Assembly: GCF_027744825.2 (NCBI RefSeq)
Contig: NC_071334.1
Span: 39,037,437-39,101,436, forward strand
Reading direction: 5' to 3'
DNA length: 64,000 bases
Source of the DNA: Synchiropus splendidus
Lineage: Eukaryota; Chordata; Actinopteri; Syngnathiformes; Callionymidae
Shown: positions 10,501-24,200 of the stretch, one piece after another
Layout of the letters: each line of letters starts with the position of its first letter
Numbering within the stretch: position 1 is the first letter of the stretch
The notes under the pieces: model-generated
Database searches by the model: none
What the model saw: the letters and a program-made list of their open reading frames with translations, nothing else
What the model was told of the DNA's origin: nothing
Translations under genes and position numbers: made by a program

Positions 10501-12408
10501 ACCCTTTCTGCTATAGTGGGAGGTTAAAATTTCATGTTCTGAAGCTTCCCTGAAAAGTTATGGCACAATGCACAAAAACGCTTTTCAGCCTGAGATAAGG
10601 TGGGTTTCGGAACGCCAAACATAAAAGTGTTGATAACTTTCGAAAAACACTTCAGACAGCTTAGATTTGATGTGTACCTACTAGAAAGGCCCTTTCTGCT
10701 ATAGTGGGAGGTTAGAATTTCATGTTCTGAAGCTTCCCTGAAAAGTTATGGCACAATGCGTAAAAACGCTTTTCAGCCTGAGATAAGGTGGGTTTCGGAA
10801 CGCCAAACATAAAAGTGTTAATAACTATCGAAAAACACTTCAGACAGCTAAGATTTTATGTGCAACTACTAGAAAGACCCTTTATGCTATAGTGGGAGGT
10901 TAAAATTTCATGTTCTGAAGCTTCCCTGAAAAGTTATGGCACAATGCACAAAAACGCTTTTCAGCCTGAGATAAGGTGGGTTTCGGAACGCCAAACATAA
11001 AAGTGTTAATAACTTTCGAAAAACACTTCAGACAGCTTAGATTTGATGTGCACCTACTAGAAAGACCCTTTCTGCTATAGTGGGAGGTTAAAATTTCATG
11101 TTCTGAAGCTTCCCTGAAAAGTTATGCCACAATGCACAAAAACGCTTTTCAGCCTGAGATAAGGTGGGTTTCGGAACGCCAAACATAAAAGTGTTGATAA
11201 CTTTCGAAAAACACTTCCGACAGCTTAGATTTGATGTGCACCTACTAGAAAGACCCTTTCTGCTATAGTGGGAGGTTAAAATTTCATGTTCTGAAGCTTC
11301 CCTGAAAAGTTATGGCACAATGCACAAAAACGCTTTTCAGCCTGAGATAAGGTGGGTTTCGGAACGCCAAACATAAAAGTGTTGATAACTTTCGAAAAAC
11401 ACTTCAGACAGCTTAGATTTGATGTGCACCTACTAGAAAGGCCCTTTCTGCTATAGTGGGAGGTTAAAATTTCATGTTCTGAAGCCTCCCTGAAAAGTTA
11501 AGGCACAATGCGTAAAAACGCTTTTCAGCCTGAGATAAGGTGGGTTTCGGAACGCCAAACATAAAAGTGTTAATAACTTTCGAAAAACACTTCAGACAGC
11601 TTAGATTTGATGTGCAACTACTAGAAAGACCCTTTCTGCTATAGTGGGAGGTTAAAATTTCATGTTCTGAAGCTTCCCTGAAAAGTTATGGCACAATGCA
11701 CAAAAACGCTTTTCAGCCTGAGATAAGGTGGGTTTCGGAACGCCAAACATAAAAGTGTTGATAACTTTCGAAAAACACTTCAGACAGCTTAGATTTGATG
11801 TGCACCTACTAGAAAGGCCCTTTCTGCTATAGTGGGAGGTTAAAATTTCATGTTCTGAAGCTTCCCTGAAAAGTTATGGCACAATGCGTAAAAACGCTTT
11901 TCAGCCAGAGATAAGGTGGGTTTCGGAACGCCAAACATAAAAGTGTTAATAACTTTCGAAAAACACTTCAGACAGCTTAGATTTGATGTGCAACTACTAG
12001 AAAGACCCTTTCTGCTATAGTGGGAGGTTAAAATTTCATGTTCTGAAGCTTCCCTGAAAAGTTATGGCACAATGCACAAAAACGCTTTTCAGCCTGAGAT
12101 AAGGTGGGTTTCGGAACGCCAAACATAAAAGTGTTGATAACTTTCGAAAAACACTTCAGACAGCTTAGATTAGATGTGCAACTACTAGAAAGACCCTTTC
12201 TGCTATAGTGGGAGGTTAAAATTTCATGTTCTGAAGCTTCCCTGAAAAGATATGGCACAATGCGTAAAAACGCTTTTCAGCCTGAGATAAGGTGGGTTTC
12301 GGAACGTCAAACATAAAAGTGTTAATGACTATCGAAAAACACTTCAGACAGCTAAGATTTTATGTGCAACTACTAGAAAGACCCTTTCTGCTATAGTGGG
12401 AGGTTAAA
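7521..12408 (+). repeat. 26-monomer super-unit, first copy (4,888 bp)
   Basis: Order: F, G, H, O, O, B, C, K, I, A, J-like, B, P, D, A', E, F, G, H, O, B, C, B, C, P, D. Rare markers shared with the following unit show common descent: CGCATTTC in the copy at 7897, CCTTGAAA at 8273, a T-rich start at 8836, 19g at 9024, an extra A at 9488-9491, 24-25 GT with 71t in the copy at 9400, 44t at 9777, and 186g at 10715. Private changes are a 1-bp deletion after 8710 and 181g near 8828. Because the deletion is balanced by the insertion, the unit is exactly 26 x 188 bp. Confidence 0.88.
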
Positions 12409-15400
12409 ATTTCATGTTCTGAAGCTTCCCTGAAAAGTTATGGCACAATGCACAAAAACGCTTTTCAGCCTGAGATAAGGTGGGTTTCGGAACGCCAAAC
12501 ATAAAAGTGTTGATAACTTTCGAAAAACACTTCAGACAGCTTAGATTTGATGTGTACCTACTAGAAAGGCCCTTTCTGCTATAGTGGGAGGTTAAAATTT
12601 CATGTTCTGAAGCTTCCCTGAAAAGTTATGGCACAATGCGTAAAAACGCTTTTCAGCCTGAGATAAGGTGGGTTTCGGAACGCCAAACATAAAAGTGTTA
12701 ATAACTATCGAAAAACACTTCAGACAGCTAAGATTTTATGTGCAACTACTAGAAAGACCCTTTCTGCTATAGTGGGAGGTTAAAATTTCATGTTCTGAAG
12801 CTTCCCTGAAAAGTTATGGCACAATGCACAAAAACGCATTTCAGCCTGAGATAAGGTGGGTTTCGGAACGCCAAACATAAAAGTGTTAACAACTTTCGAA
12901 AAACACTTCAGACAGCTTAGATTTGATGTGCACCTACTAGAAAGACCCTTTCTGCTATAGTGGGAGGTTAAAATTTCATGTTCTGAAGCTTCCCTGAAAA
13001 GTTATGGCACAATGCACAAAAACGCTTTTCAGCCTGAGATAAGGTGGGTTTCGGAACGCCAAACATAAAAGTGTTGATAACTTTCGAAAAACACTTCCGA
13101 CAGCTTAGATTTGATGTGCACCTACTAGAAAGACCCTTTCTGCTATAGTGGGAGGTTAAAATTTCATGTTCTGAAGCTTCCTTGAAAAGTTATGGCACAA
13201 TGCACAAAAACGCTTTTCAGCCTGAGATAAGGTGGGTTTCGGAACGCCAAACATAAAAGTGTTGATAACTTTCGAAAAACACTTCCGACAGCTTAGATTT
13301 GATGTGCAACTACTAGAAAGACCCTTTCTGCTATAGTGGGAGGTTAAAATTTCATGTTCTGAAGCTTCCCTGAAAAGTTATGGCACAATGCACAAAAACG
13401 CTTTTCAGCCTGAGATAAGGTGGGTTTCGGAACGCCAAACATAAAAGTGTTGATAACTTTCGAAAAACACTTCAGACAGCTTAGATTTGATGTGCACCTA
13501 CTAGAAAGGCCCTTTCTGCTATAGTGGGAGGTTAAAATTTCATGTTCTGAAGCTTCCCTGAAAAGTTATGGCACAATGCGTAAAAACGCTTTTCAGCCTG
13601 AGATAAGGTGGGTTTCGGAACGCCAAACATAAAAGTGTTAATAACTTTCGAAAAACACTTCAGACAGCTTAGATTTGATGTGCAACTACTAGAAAGACCC
13701 TTTCTGCTATAGTGGGAGGTTAAAATTTCATTTTCTGAAGCTTTCCTGAAAAGTTATGGCACAATGCACAAAAACGCTCTTCAGCCTGAGATAAGGTGGG
13801 TTTCGGAACGCCAAACATACAAGTGTTGATAACTTTCGAAAAACACTTCAGACAGCTTAGATTTGATGTGCACCTACTAGAAAGGCCCTTTCTGCTATAG
13901 TGGGAGGTTAAAATTTCATGTTCTGAAGCTGCCCTGAAAAGTTATGGCACAATGCACAAAAACGCTTTTCAGCCTGAGATAAGGTGGGTTTCGGAACGCC
14001 AAACACAAAAGTGTTAATAACTTTCGAAAAACACTTCAGACAGCTTAGATTTGATGTGCAACTACTAGAAAGACCCTTTCTGCTATAGTGGGAGGCTAAA
14101 ATTTCATATTCTGAAGCTTCCCTGAAAAGTTATGGCACAATGCACAAAAACGCTTTTCAGCCTGAGATAAGGTGGGTTTCGGAACGCCAAACATAAAAGT
14201 GTTAATAACTTTCGAAAAACACTTCAGACAGCTAATATTTGATGTACAACTACTAGAAAGACCCTTTCTGCTATAGTGGGAGGTTAAAATTTCATGTTCT
14301 GAAGCTTCCCTGTAAAGTTATGGCACAATGCACAAAAACGCTTTTCAGCCTGAGATAATGTGGGTTTCGGAACGCCAAAACATAAAAGTGTTGATAACTT
14401 TCAAAAAACACTTCAGACAGCTTAGATTTGATGTGCACCTACTAGAAAGACCCTTTCTGCTATAGTGGGAGGTTAAAATTTCATGTTCTGAAGCTTCCCT
14501 GAAAAGTTATGGCACAATGCACAAAAACGCTTTTCAGCCTGAGATAAGGTGGGTTTCGGAACGCCAAACATAAAAGTGTTGATAACTTTCGAAAAACACT
14601 TCAGACAGCTTAGATTTGATGTGCACCTACTAGAAAGGCCCTTTCTGCTATAGTGGGAGGCTAAAATTTCATATTCTGAAGCTTCCCTGAAAAGTTATGG
14701 CACAATGCTCAAAAACGATTTTCAGCCTGAGATAAGGTGGGTTTCGGAACGCCAAACATAAAAGTGTTGATAACTTTCGAAAAACACTTCAGACAGCTTA
14801 GATTAGATGTGCAACTACTAGAAAGACCCTTTCTGCTATAGTGGGAGGTTAAAATTTCATGTTCTGAAGCTTCCCTGAAAAGTTATGGCACAATGCGTAA
14901 AAACGCTTTTCAGCCTGAGATAAGGTGGGTTTCGGAACGCCAAACATAAAAGTGTTAATGACTATCGAAAAACACTTCAGACAGCTAAGATTTTATGTGC
15001 AACTACTAGAAAGACCCTTTCTGCTATAGTGGGAGGTTAAAATTTCATGTTCTGAAGCTTCCCTGAAAAGTTATGGCACAATGCACAAAAACGCTTTTCA
15101 GCCTGAGATAAGGTGGGTTTCGGAACGCCAAACATAAAAGTGTTAATGACTTTCGAAAAACACTTCAGACAGCTAATATTTGATGTACAACTACTAGAAA
15201 GACCCTTTCTGCTATAGTGGGAGGTTAAAATTTAATGTTCTGAAGCTTCCCTGAAAAGTTATGGCACAATGCACAAAAACGCTTTTCAGCCTGAGATAAG
15301 GTGGGTTTCGGAACGCCAAACATAAAAGTGTTGATAACTTTCGAAAAACACTTCAGACAGCTTAGATTTGATGTGCAACTACTAGAAAGACCCTTTCTGC

Positions 15401-17673
15401 TATAGTGGGAGGTTAAAATTTCATGTTCTGAAGCTTCCCTGAAAAGTTATGGCACAATGCACAAAAACGCTTTTCAGCCTGAGATAAGGTGGGTTTCGGA
15501 ACGCCAAACATAAAAGTGTTGATAACTTTCGAAAAACACTTCAGACAGCTTAGATTTGATGTGTACCTACTAGAAAGGCCCTTTCTGCTATAGTGGGAGG
15601 TTAGAATTTCATGTTCTGAAGCTTCCCTGAAAAGTTATGGCACAATGCGTAAAAACGCTTTTCAGCCTGAGATAAGGTGGGTTTCGGAACGCCAAACATA
15701 AAAGTGTTAATAACTATCGAAAAACACTTCAGACAGCTAAGATTTTATGTGCACCTACTAGAAAGACCCTTTCTGCTATAGTGGGAGGTTAAAATTTCAT
15801 GTTCTGAAGCTTCCCTGAAAAGTTATGGCACAATGCACAAAAACGCTTTTCAGCCTGAGATAAGGTGGGTTTCGGAACGCCAAACATAAAAGTGTTGATA
15901 ACTTTCAAAAAACACTTCAGACAGCTTAGATTTGATGTGCAACTACTAGAAATACCCTTTCTGCTATAGTGGGAGGTTAAAATTTCATGTTCTGAAGCTT
16001 CCCTGAAATGTTATGGCACAATGCACAAAAACGCTTTTCAGCCTGAGATAAGGTGGGTTTCGGAACGCCAAACATAAAAGTGTTGATAACTTTCGAAAAA
16101 CACTTCAGACAGCTTAGATTTGATGTGTACCTACTAGAAAGGCCCTTTCTGCTATAGTGGGAGATTAAAATTTCATGTTCTGAAGCTTCCCTGAAAAGTT
16201 ATGGCACAATGCGTAAAAACGCTTTTCAGCCTGAGATAAGGTGGGTTTCGGAACGCCAAACATAAAAGTGCTAATAACTATCGAAAAACACTTCAGACAG
16301 CTTAGATTTGATGTGCACCTACTAGAAAGACCCTTTCTGCTATAGTGGGAGGTTAAAATTTCATGTTCTGAAGCTTCCCTGAAAAGTTATGCCACAATGC
16401 ACAAAAACGCTTTTCAGCCTGAGATAAGGTGGGTTTCGGAACGCCAAACATAAAAGTGTTGATAACTTTCGAAAAACACTTCCGACAGCTTAGATTTGAT
16501 GTGCACCTACTAGAAAGACCCTTTCTGCTATAGTGGGAGGTTAAAATTTCATGTTCTGAAGCTTCCCTGAAAAGTTATGGCACAATGCACAAAAACGCTT
16601 TTCAGCCTGAGATAAGGTGGGTTTCGGAACGCCAAACATAAAAGTGTTGATAACTTTCGAAAAACACTTCAGACAGCTTAGATTTGATGTGCACCTACTA
16701 GAAAGGCCCTTTCTGCTATAGTGGGAGGTTAAAATTTCATGTTCTGAAGCCTCCCTGAAAAGTTAAGGCACAATGCGTAAAAACGCTTTTCAGCCTGAGA
16801 TAAGGTGGGTTTCGGAACGCCAAACATAAAAGTGTTAATAACTTTCGAAAAACACTTCAGACAGCTTAGATTTGATGTGCAACTACTAGAAAGACCCTTT
16901 CTGCTATAGTGGGAGGTTAAAATTTCATGTTCTGAAGCTTCCCTGAAAAGTTATGGCATAATGCACAAAAACGCTTTTCAGCCTGAGATAAGGTGGGTTT
17001 CGGAACGCCAAACATAAAAGTGTTGATAACTTTCGAAAAACACTTCAGACAGCTTAGATTTGATGTGCACCTACTAGAAAGGCCCTTTCTGCTATAGTGG
17101 GAGGTTAAAATTTCATGTTCTGAAGCTTCCCTGAAAAGTTATGGCACAATGCGTAAAAACGCTTTTCAGCCAGAGATAAGGTGGGTTTCGGAACGCCAAA
17201 CATAAAAGTGTTAATAACTTTCGAAAAACACTTCAGACAGCTTAGATTTGATGTGCAACTACTAGAAAGACCCTTTCTGCTATAGTGGGAGGTTAAAATT
17301 TCATGTTCTGAAGCTTCCCTGAAAAGTTATGGCACAATGCACAAAAACGCTTTTCAGCCTGAGATAAGGTGGGTTTCGGAACGCCAAACATAAAAGTGTT
17401 GATAACTTTCGAAAAACACTTCAGACAGCTTAGATTAGATGTGCAACTACTAGAAAGACCCTTTCTGCTATAGTGGGAGGTTAAAATTTCATGTTCTGAA
17501 GCTTCCGTGAAAAGTTATGGCACAATGCGTAAAAACGCTTTTCAGCCTGAGATAAGGTGGGTTTCGGAACGTCAAACATAAAAGTGTTAATGACTATCGA
17601 AAAACACTTCAGACAGCTAAGATTTTATGTGCAACTACTAGAAAGACCCTTTCTGCTATAGTGGGAGGTTAAA
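12409..17673 (+). repeat. 28-monomer derivative super-unit, second copy (5,265 bp)
   Basis: Copies from 12409 to about 15,745 follow the preceding unit at a spacing of 26 monomers, including the rare 1-bp insertion (14377-14380). The copy at 15606 then switches from G-like on the left to H-like on the right (149c, 168c). Three copies of types Q, F and R follow (15794-16357). From 16358 the match resumes at a spacing of 28 monomers (O, B, C, B, C, P, D to 17673), marked by 18c with AAGG at 16734, 63a at 17110 and 87t at 17486. The first unit's single H copy (10905) is therefore replaced by the hybrid tail plus Q-F-R. Confidence 0.88.
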
Positions 17674-20117
17674 ATTTCATGTTCTGAAGCTTCCCTGAAA
17701 AGTTATGGCACAATGCACAAAAACGCTTTTCAGCCTGAGATAAGGTGGGTTTCGGAACGCCAAACATAAAAGTGTTAATAACTTTCGAAAAACACTTCAG
17801 ACAGCTAATATTTGATGTACAACTACTAGAAAGACCCTTTCTGCTATAGTGGGAGGTTAAAATTTCATGTTCTGAAGCTTCCCTGAAAAGTTATGGCACA
17901 ATGCACAAAAACGCTTTTCAGCCTGAGATAAGGTGGGTTTCGGAACGCCAAACATAAAAGTGTTGATAACTTTCGAAAAACACTTCAGACAGCTTAGATT
18001 TGATGTGCAACTACTAGAAAGAGCCTTTCTGCTATAGTGGGAGGTTAAAATTTCATGTTCTGAAGCTTCCCTGAAAAGTTATGGCACAATGCACAAAAAC
18101 GCTTTTCAGCCTGAGATAAGGTGGGTTTCGGAACGCCAAACATAAAAGTGTTGATAACTTTCGAAAAACACTTCAGACAGCTTAGATTTGATGTGTACCT
18201 ACTAGAAAGGCCCTTTCTGCTATAGTGGGAGGTTAAAATTTCATGTTCTGAAGCTTCCCTGAAAAGTTATGGCACAATGCGTAAAAACGCTTTTCAGCCT
18301 GAGATAAGGTGGGTTTCGGAACGCCAAACATAAAAGTGTTAATAACTATCGAAAAACACTTCAGACAGCTTAGATTTTATGTGCAACTACTAGAAAGACC
18401 CTTTATGCTATAGTGGGAGGTTAAAATTTCATGTTCTGAAGCTTCCCTGAAAAGTTATGGCACAATGCACAAAAACGCTTTTCAGCCTGAGATAAGGTGG
18501 GTTTCGGAACGCCAAACATAAAAGTGTTAATAACTTTCGAAAAACACTTCAGACAGCTTAGATTTGATGTGCACCTACTAGAAAGACCCTTTCTGCTATA
18601 GTGGGAGGTTAAAATTTCATGTTCTGAAGCTTCCCTGAAAAGTTATGCCACAATGCACAAAAACGCTTTTCAGCCTGAGATAAGGTGGGTTTCGGAACGC
18701 CAAACATAAAAGTGTTGATAACTTTCGAAAAACACTTCCGACAGCTTAGATTTGATGTGCACCTACTAGAAAGACCCTTTCTGCTATAGTGGGAGGTTAA
18801 AATTTCATGTTCTGAAGCTTCCCTGAAAAGTTATGGCACAATGCACAAAAACGCTTTTCAGCCTGAGATAAGGTGGGTTTCGGAACGCCAAACATAAAAG
18901 TGTTAATAACTTTCGAAAAACACTTCAGACAGCTTAGATTTGATGTGCACCTACTAGAAAGACCCTTTCTGCTATAGTGGGAGGTTAAAATTTCATGTTC
19001 TGAAGCTTCCCTGAAAAGTTATGCCACAATGCACAAAAACGCTTTTCAGCCTGAGATAAGGTGGGTTTCGGAACGCCAAACATAAAAGTGTTGATAACTT
19101 TCGAAAAACACTTCCGACAGCTTAGATTTGATGTGCACCTACTAGAAAGACCCTTTCTGCTATAGTGGGAGGTTAAAATTTCATGTTCTGAAGCTTCCCT
19201 GAAAAGTTATGGCACAATGCACAAAAACGCTTTTCAGCCTGAGATAAGGTGGGTTTCGGAACGCCAAACATAAAAGTGTTGATAACTTTCAAAAAACACT
19301 TCAGACAGCTTAGATTTGATGTGCAACTACTAGAAATACCCTTTCTGCTATAGTGGGAGGTTAAAATTTCATGTTCTGAAGCTTCCCTGAAATGTTATGG
19401 CACAATGCACAAAAACGCTTTTCAGCCTGAGATAAGGTGGGTTTCGGAACGCCAAACATAAAAGTGTTGATAACTTTCGAAAAACACTTCAGACAGCTTA
19501 GATTTGATGTGTACCTACTAGAAAGGCCCTTTCTGCTATAGTGGGAGATTAAAATTTCATGTTCTGAAGCTTCCCTGAAAAGTTATGGCACAATGCGTAA
19601 AAACGCTTTTCAGCCTGAGATAAGGTGGGTTTCGGAACGCCAAACATAAAAGTGCTAATAACTATCGAAAAACATTTCAGACAGCTTAGATTTGATGTGC
19701 ACCTACTAGAAAGACCCTTTCTGCTATAGTGGGAGGTTAAAATTTCATGTTCTGAAGCTTCCCTGAAAAGTTATGCCACAATGCACAAAAACGCTTTTCA
19801 GCCTGAGATAAGGTGGGTTTCGGAACGCCAAACATAAAAGTGTTGATAACTTTCGAAAAACACTTCCGACAGCTTAGATTTGATGTGCACCTACTAGAAA
19901 GACCCTTTCTGCTATAGTGGGAGGTTAAAATTTCATGTTCTGAAGCTTCCCTGAAAAGTTATGGCACAATGCACAAAAACGCTTTTCAGCCTGAGATAAG
20001 GTGGGTTTCGGAACGCCAAACATAAAAGTGTTGATAACTTTCGAAAAACACTTCAGACAGCTTAGATTTGATGTGTACCTACTAGAAAGGCCCTTTCTGC
20101 TATAGTGGGAGATTAAA
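17674..20117 (+). repeat. Mosaic segment with doubled H-O pair
   Basis: Order: A', E, F, G, H, O, H, O, Q, F, R, O, F. H-O occurs twice in tandem (18426-18801 and 18802-19177), a simple 376-bp duplication. Q-F-R-O from 19178 repeats the cassette first seen at 15794, with shared markers 160t in Q, 28t and 183a in F, and 102c in R. The copy at 17862 has 162g, a marker that reappears in E copies at 21998, 25946 and 27450. Confidence 0.82.
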
Positions 20118-21245
20118 ATTTCATGTTCTGAAGCTTCCCTGAAAAGTTATGGCACAATGCGTAAAAACGCTTTTCAGCCTGAGATAAGGTGGGTTTCGGA
20201 ACGCCAAACATAAAAGTGCTAATAACTATCGAAAAACACTTCAGACAGCTTAGATTTGATGTGCACCTACTAGAAAGACCCTTTCTGCTATAGTGGGAGG
20301 TTAAAATTTCATGTTCTGAAGCTTCCCTGAAAAGTTATGCCACAATGCACAAAAACGCTTTTCAGCCTGAGATAAGGTGGGTTTCGGAACGCCAAACATA
20401 AAAGTGTTGATAACTTTCGAAAAACACTTCCGACAGCTTAGATTTGATGTGCACCTACTAGAAAGACCCTTTCTGCTATAGTGGGAGGTTAAAATTTCAT
20501 GTTCTGAAGCTTCCCTGAAAAGTTATGGCACAATGCACAAAAACGCTTTTCAGCCTGAGATAAAGTGGGTTTCGGAACGCCAAACATAAAAGTGTTGATA
20601 ACTTTCGAAAAACACTTCAGACAGCTTAGATTTGATGTGCACCTACTAGAAAGGCCCTTTCTGCTATAGTGGGAGGTTAAAATTTCATGTTCTGAAGCCT
20701 CCCTGAAAAGTTATGGCACAATGCGTAAAAACGCTTTTCAGCCTGAGATAAGGTGGGTTTCGGAACGCCAAACATAAAAGTGTTAATAACTTTCGAAAAA
20801 CACTTCAGACAGCTTAGATTTGATGTGCAACTACTAGAAAGACCCTTTCTGCTATAGTGGGAGGTTAAAATTTCATGTTCTGAAGCTTCCCTGAAAAGTT
20901 ATGGCACAATGCACAAAAACGCTTTTCAGCCTGAGATAAGGTGGGTTTCGGAACGCCAAACATAAAAGTGTTGATAACTTTCGAAAAACACTTCAGACAG
21001 CTTAGATTTGATGTGCACATACTAGAAAGGCCCTTTCTGCTATAGTGGGAGGTTAAAATTTCATGTTCTGAAGCCTCCCTGAAAAGTTATGGCACAATGC
21101 GTAAAAACGCTTTTCAGCCTGAGATAAGGTGGGTTTCGGAACGCCAAACATAAAAGTGTTAATAACTTTCGAAAAACACTTCAGACAGCTTAGATTTGAT
21201 GTGCAACTACTAGAAAGACCCTTTCTGCTATAGTGGGAGGTTAAA
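20118..21245 (+). repeat. Partial higher-order unit: R-O-B-C-B-C
   Basis: Six copies identical in type order to the right end of the D-headed units that follow, with 71a in the B copy at 20494 and 18c in both C copies. Together with the O and F copies before it, this matches the end of the 10-monomer unit at 23314, so the regular domain starts here or slightly to the left. Confidence 0.82.
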
Positions 21246-24200
21246 ATTTCATGTTCTGAAGCTTCCCTGAAAAGTTATGGCACAATGCGTAAAAACGCTT
21301 TTCAGCCTGAGATAAGGTGGGTTTCGGAACGCCAAACATAAAAGTGTTCATGACTATCGAAAAACACTTCAGACAGCTAAGATTTTATGTGCAACTACTA
21401 GAAAGACCCTTTATGCTATAGTGGGAGGTTAAAATTTCATGTTCTGAAGCTTCCCTGAAAAGTTATGGCACAATGCACAAAAACGCTTTTCAGCCTGAGA
21501 TAAGGTGGGTTTCGGAAAGCCAAACATAAAAGTGTTAATAACTTTCGAAAAACACTTCAGACAGCTTAGATTTGATGTACAACTACTAGAAAGACCCTTT
21601 CTGCTATAGTGGGAGGTTAAAATTTCATGTTCTGAAGCTTCCCTGAAAAGTTATGCCACAATGCACAAAAACGCTTTTCAGCCTGAGATAAGGTGGGTTT
21701 CGGAACGCCAAACATAAAAGTGTTGATAACTTTCGAAAAACACTTCCGACAGCTAAGATTTGATGTGCACCTACTAGAAAGACCCTTTCTGCTATAGTGG
21801 GAGGTTAAAATTTCATGTTCTGAAGCTTCCCTGAAAAGTTATGGCACAATGCACAAAAAGGCTTTTCAGCCTGAGATAAGGTGGGTTTCGGAACGCCAAA
21901 CATAAAAGTGTTGATAACTTTCGAAAAACACATCAGACAGCTTAGATTTGATGTGCACCTACTAGAAAGGCCCTTTCTGCTATAGTGGGAGGTTAAAATT
22001 TCATGTTCTGAAGCTTCCCTGAAAAGTTATGGCACAATGCACAAAAACGCTTTTCAGCCTGAGATAAGGTGGGTTTCGGAACGCCAAACATAAAAGTGTT
22101 GATAACTTTCGAAAAACACTTCAGACAGCTTAGATTTGATGTGCAACTACTAGAAAGAGCCTTTCTGCTATAGTGGGAGGTTAAAATTTCATGTTCTGAA
22201 GCTTCCCTGAAAAGTTATGGCACAATGCACAAAAACGCTTTTCAGCCTGAGATAAGGTGGGTTTCGGAACGCCAAACATAAAAGTGCTAATAACTATCGA
22301 AAAACACTTCAGACAGCTTAGATTTGATGTGCACCTACTAGAAAGACCCTTTCTGCTATAGTGGGAGGTTAAAATTTCATGTTCTGAAGCTTCCCTGAAA
22401 AGTTATGCCACAATGCACAAAAACGCTTTTCAGCCTGAGATAAGGTGGGTTTCGGAACGCCAAACATAAAAGTGTTGATAACTTTCGAAAAACACTTCCG
22501 ACAGCTTAGATTTGATGTGCACCTACTAGAAAGACCCTTTCTGCTATAGTGGGAGGTTAAAATTTCATGTTCTGAAGCTTCCCTGAAAAGTTATGGCACA
22601 ATGCACAAAAACGCTTTTCAGCCTGAGATAAAGTGGGTTTCGGAACGCCAAACATAAAAGTGTTGATAACTTTCGAAAAACACTTCAGACAGCTTAGATT
22701 TGATGTGCACCTACTAGAACGGCCCTTTCTGCTATAGTGGGAGGTTAAAATTTCATGTTCTGAAGCCTCCCTGAAAAGTTATGGCACAATGCGTAAAAAC
22801 GCTTTTCAGCCTGAGATAAGGTGGGTTTCGGAACGCCAAACATAAAAGTGTTAATAACTTTCGAAAAACACTTCAGACAGCTTAGATTTGATGTGCAACT
22901 ACTAGAAAGACCCTTTCTGCTATAGTGGGAGGTTAAAATTTCATGTTCTGAAGCTTCCCTGAAAAGTTATGGCACAATGCACAAAAACGCTTTTCAGCCT
23001 GAGATAAGGTGGGTTTCGGAACGCCAAACATAAAAGTGTTGATAACTTTCGAAAAACACTTCAGACAGCTTAGATTTGATGTGCACCTACTAGAAAGGCC
23101 CTTTCTGCTATAGTGGGAGGTTAAAATTTCATGTTCTGAAGCCTCCCTGAAAAGTTATGGCACAATGCGTAAAAACGCTTTTCAGCCTGAGATAAGGTGG
23201 GTTTCGGAACGCCAAACATAAAAGTGTTAATAACTTTCGAAAAACACTTCAGACAGCTTAGATTTGATGTGCAACTACTAGAAAGACCCTTTCTGCTATA
23301 GTGGGAGGTTAAAATTTCATGTTCTGAAGCTTCCCTGAAAAGTTATGGCACAATGCGTAAAAACGCTTTTCAGCCTGAGATAAGGTGGGTTTCGGAACGC
23401 CAAACATAAAAGTGTTAATGACTATCGAAAAACACTTCAGACAGCTAAGATTTTATGTGCAACTACTAGAAAGACCCTTTATGCTATAGTGGGAGGTTAA
23501 AATTTCATGTTCTGAAGCTTCCCTGAAAAGTTATGGCACAATGCACAAAAACGCTTTTCAGCCTGAGATAAGGTGGGTTTCGGAAAGCCAAACATAAAAG
23601 TGTTAACAACTTTCGAAAAACACTTCAGACAGCTTAGATTTGATGTACAACTACTAGAAAGACCCTTTCTGCTATAGTGGGAGGTTAAAATTTCATGTTC
23701 TGAAGCTTCCCTGAAAAGTTATGCCACAATGCACAAAAACGCTTTTCAGCCTGAGATAAGGTGGGTTTCGGAACGCCAAACATAAAAGTGTTGATAACTT
23801 TCGAAAAACACTTCCGACAGCTTAGATTTGATGTGCACCTACTAGAAAGACCCTTTCTGCTATAGTGGGAGGTTAAAATTTCATGTTCTGAAGCTTCCCT
23901 GAAAAGTTATGGCACAATGCACAAAAACGCTTTTCAGCCTGAGATAAGGTGGGTTTCGGAACGCCAAACATAAAAGTGTTGATAACTTTCGAAAAACACT
24001 TCAGACAGCTTAGATTTGATGTGTACCTACTAGAAAGGCCCTTTCTGCTATAGTGGGAGATTAAAATTTCATGTTCTGAAGCTTCCCTGAAAAGTTATGG
24101 CACAATGCGTAAAAACGCTTTTCAGCCTGAGATAAGGTGGGTTTCGGAACGCCAAACATAAAAGTGCTAATAACTATCGAAAAACACTTCAGACAGCTTA

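Noticed and set aside
12028..12258. Open frame of 76 codons on the minus strand
   Set aside because: It starts at GTG and lies wholly inside the satellite. It exists because a single base change near 12250 turns the usual TAA in that frame into TAT. Its neighbours with the same type order have the stop, and there is no codon constraint.
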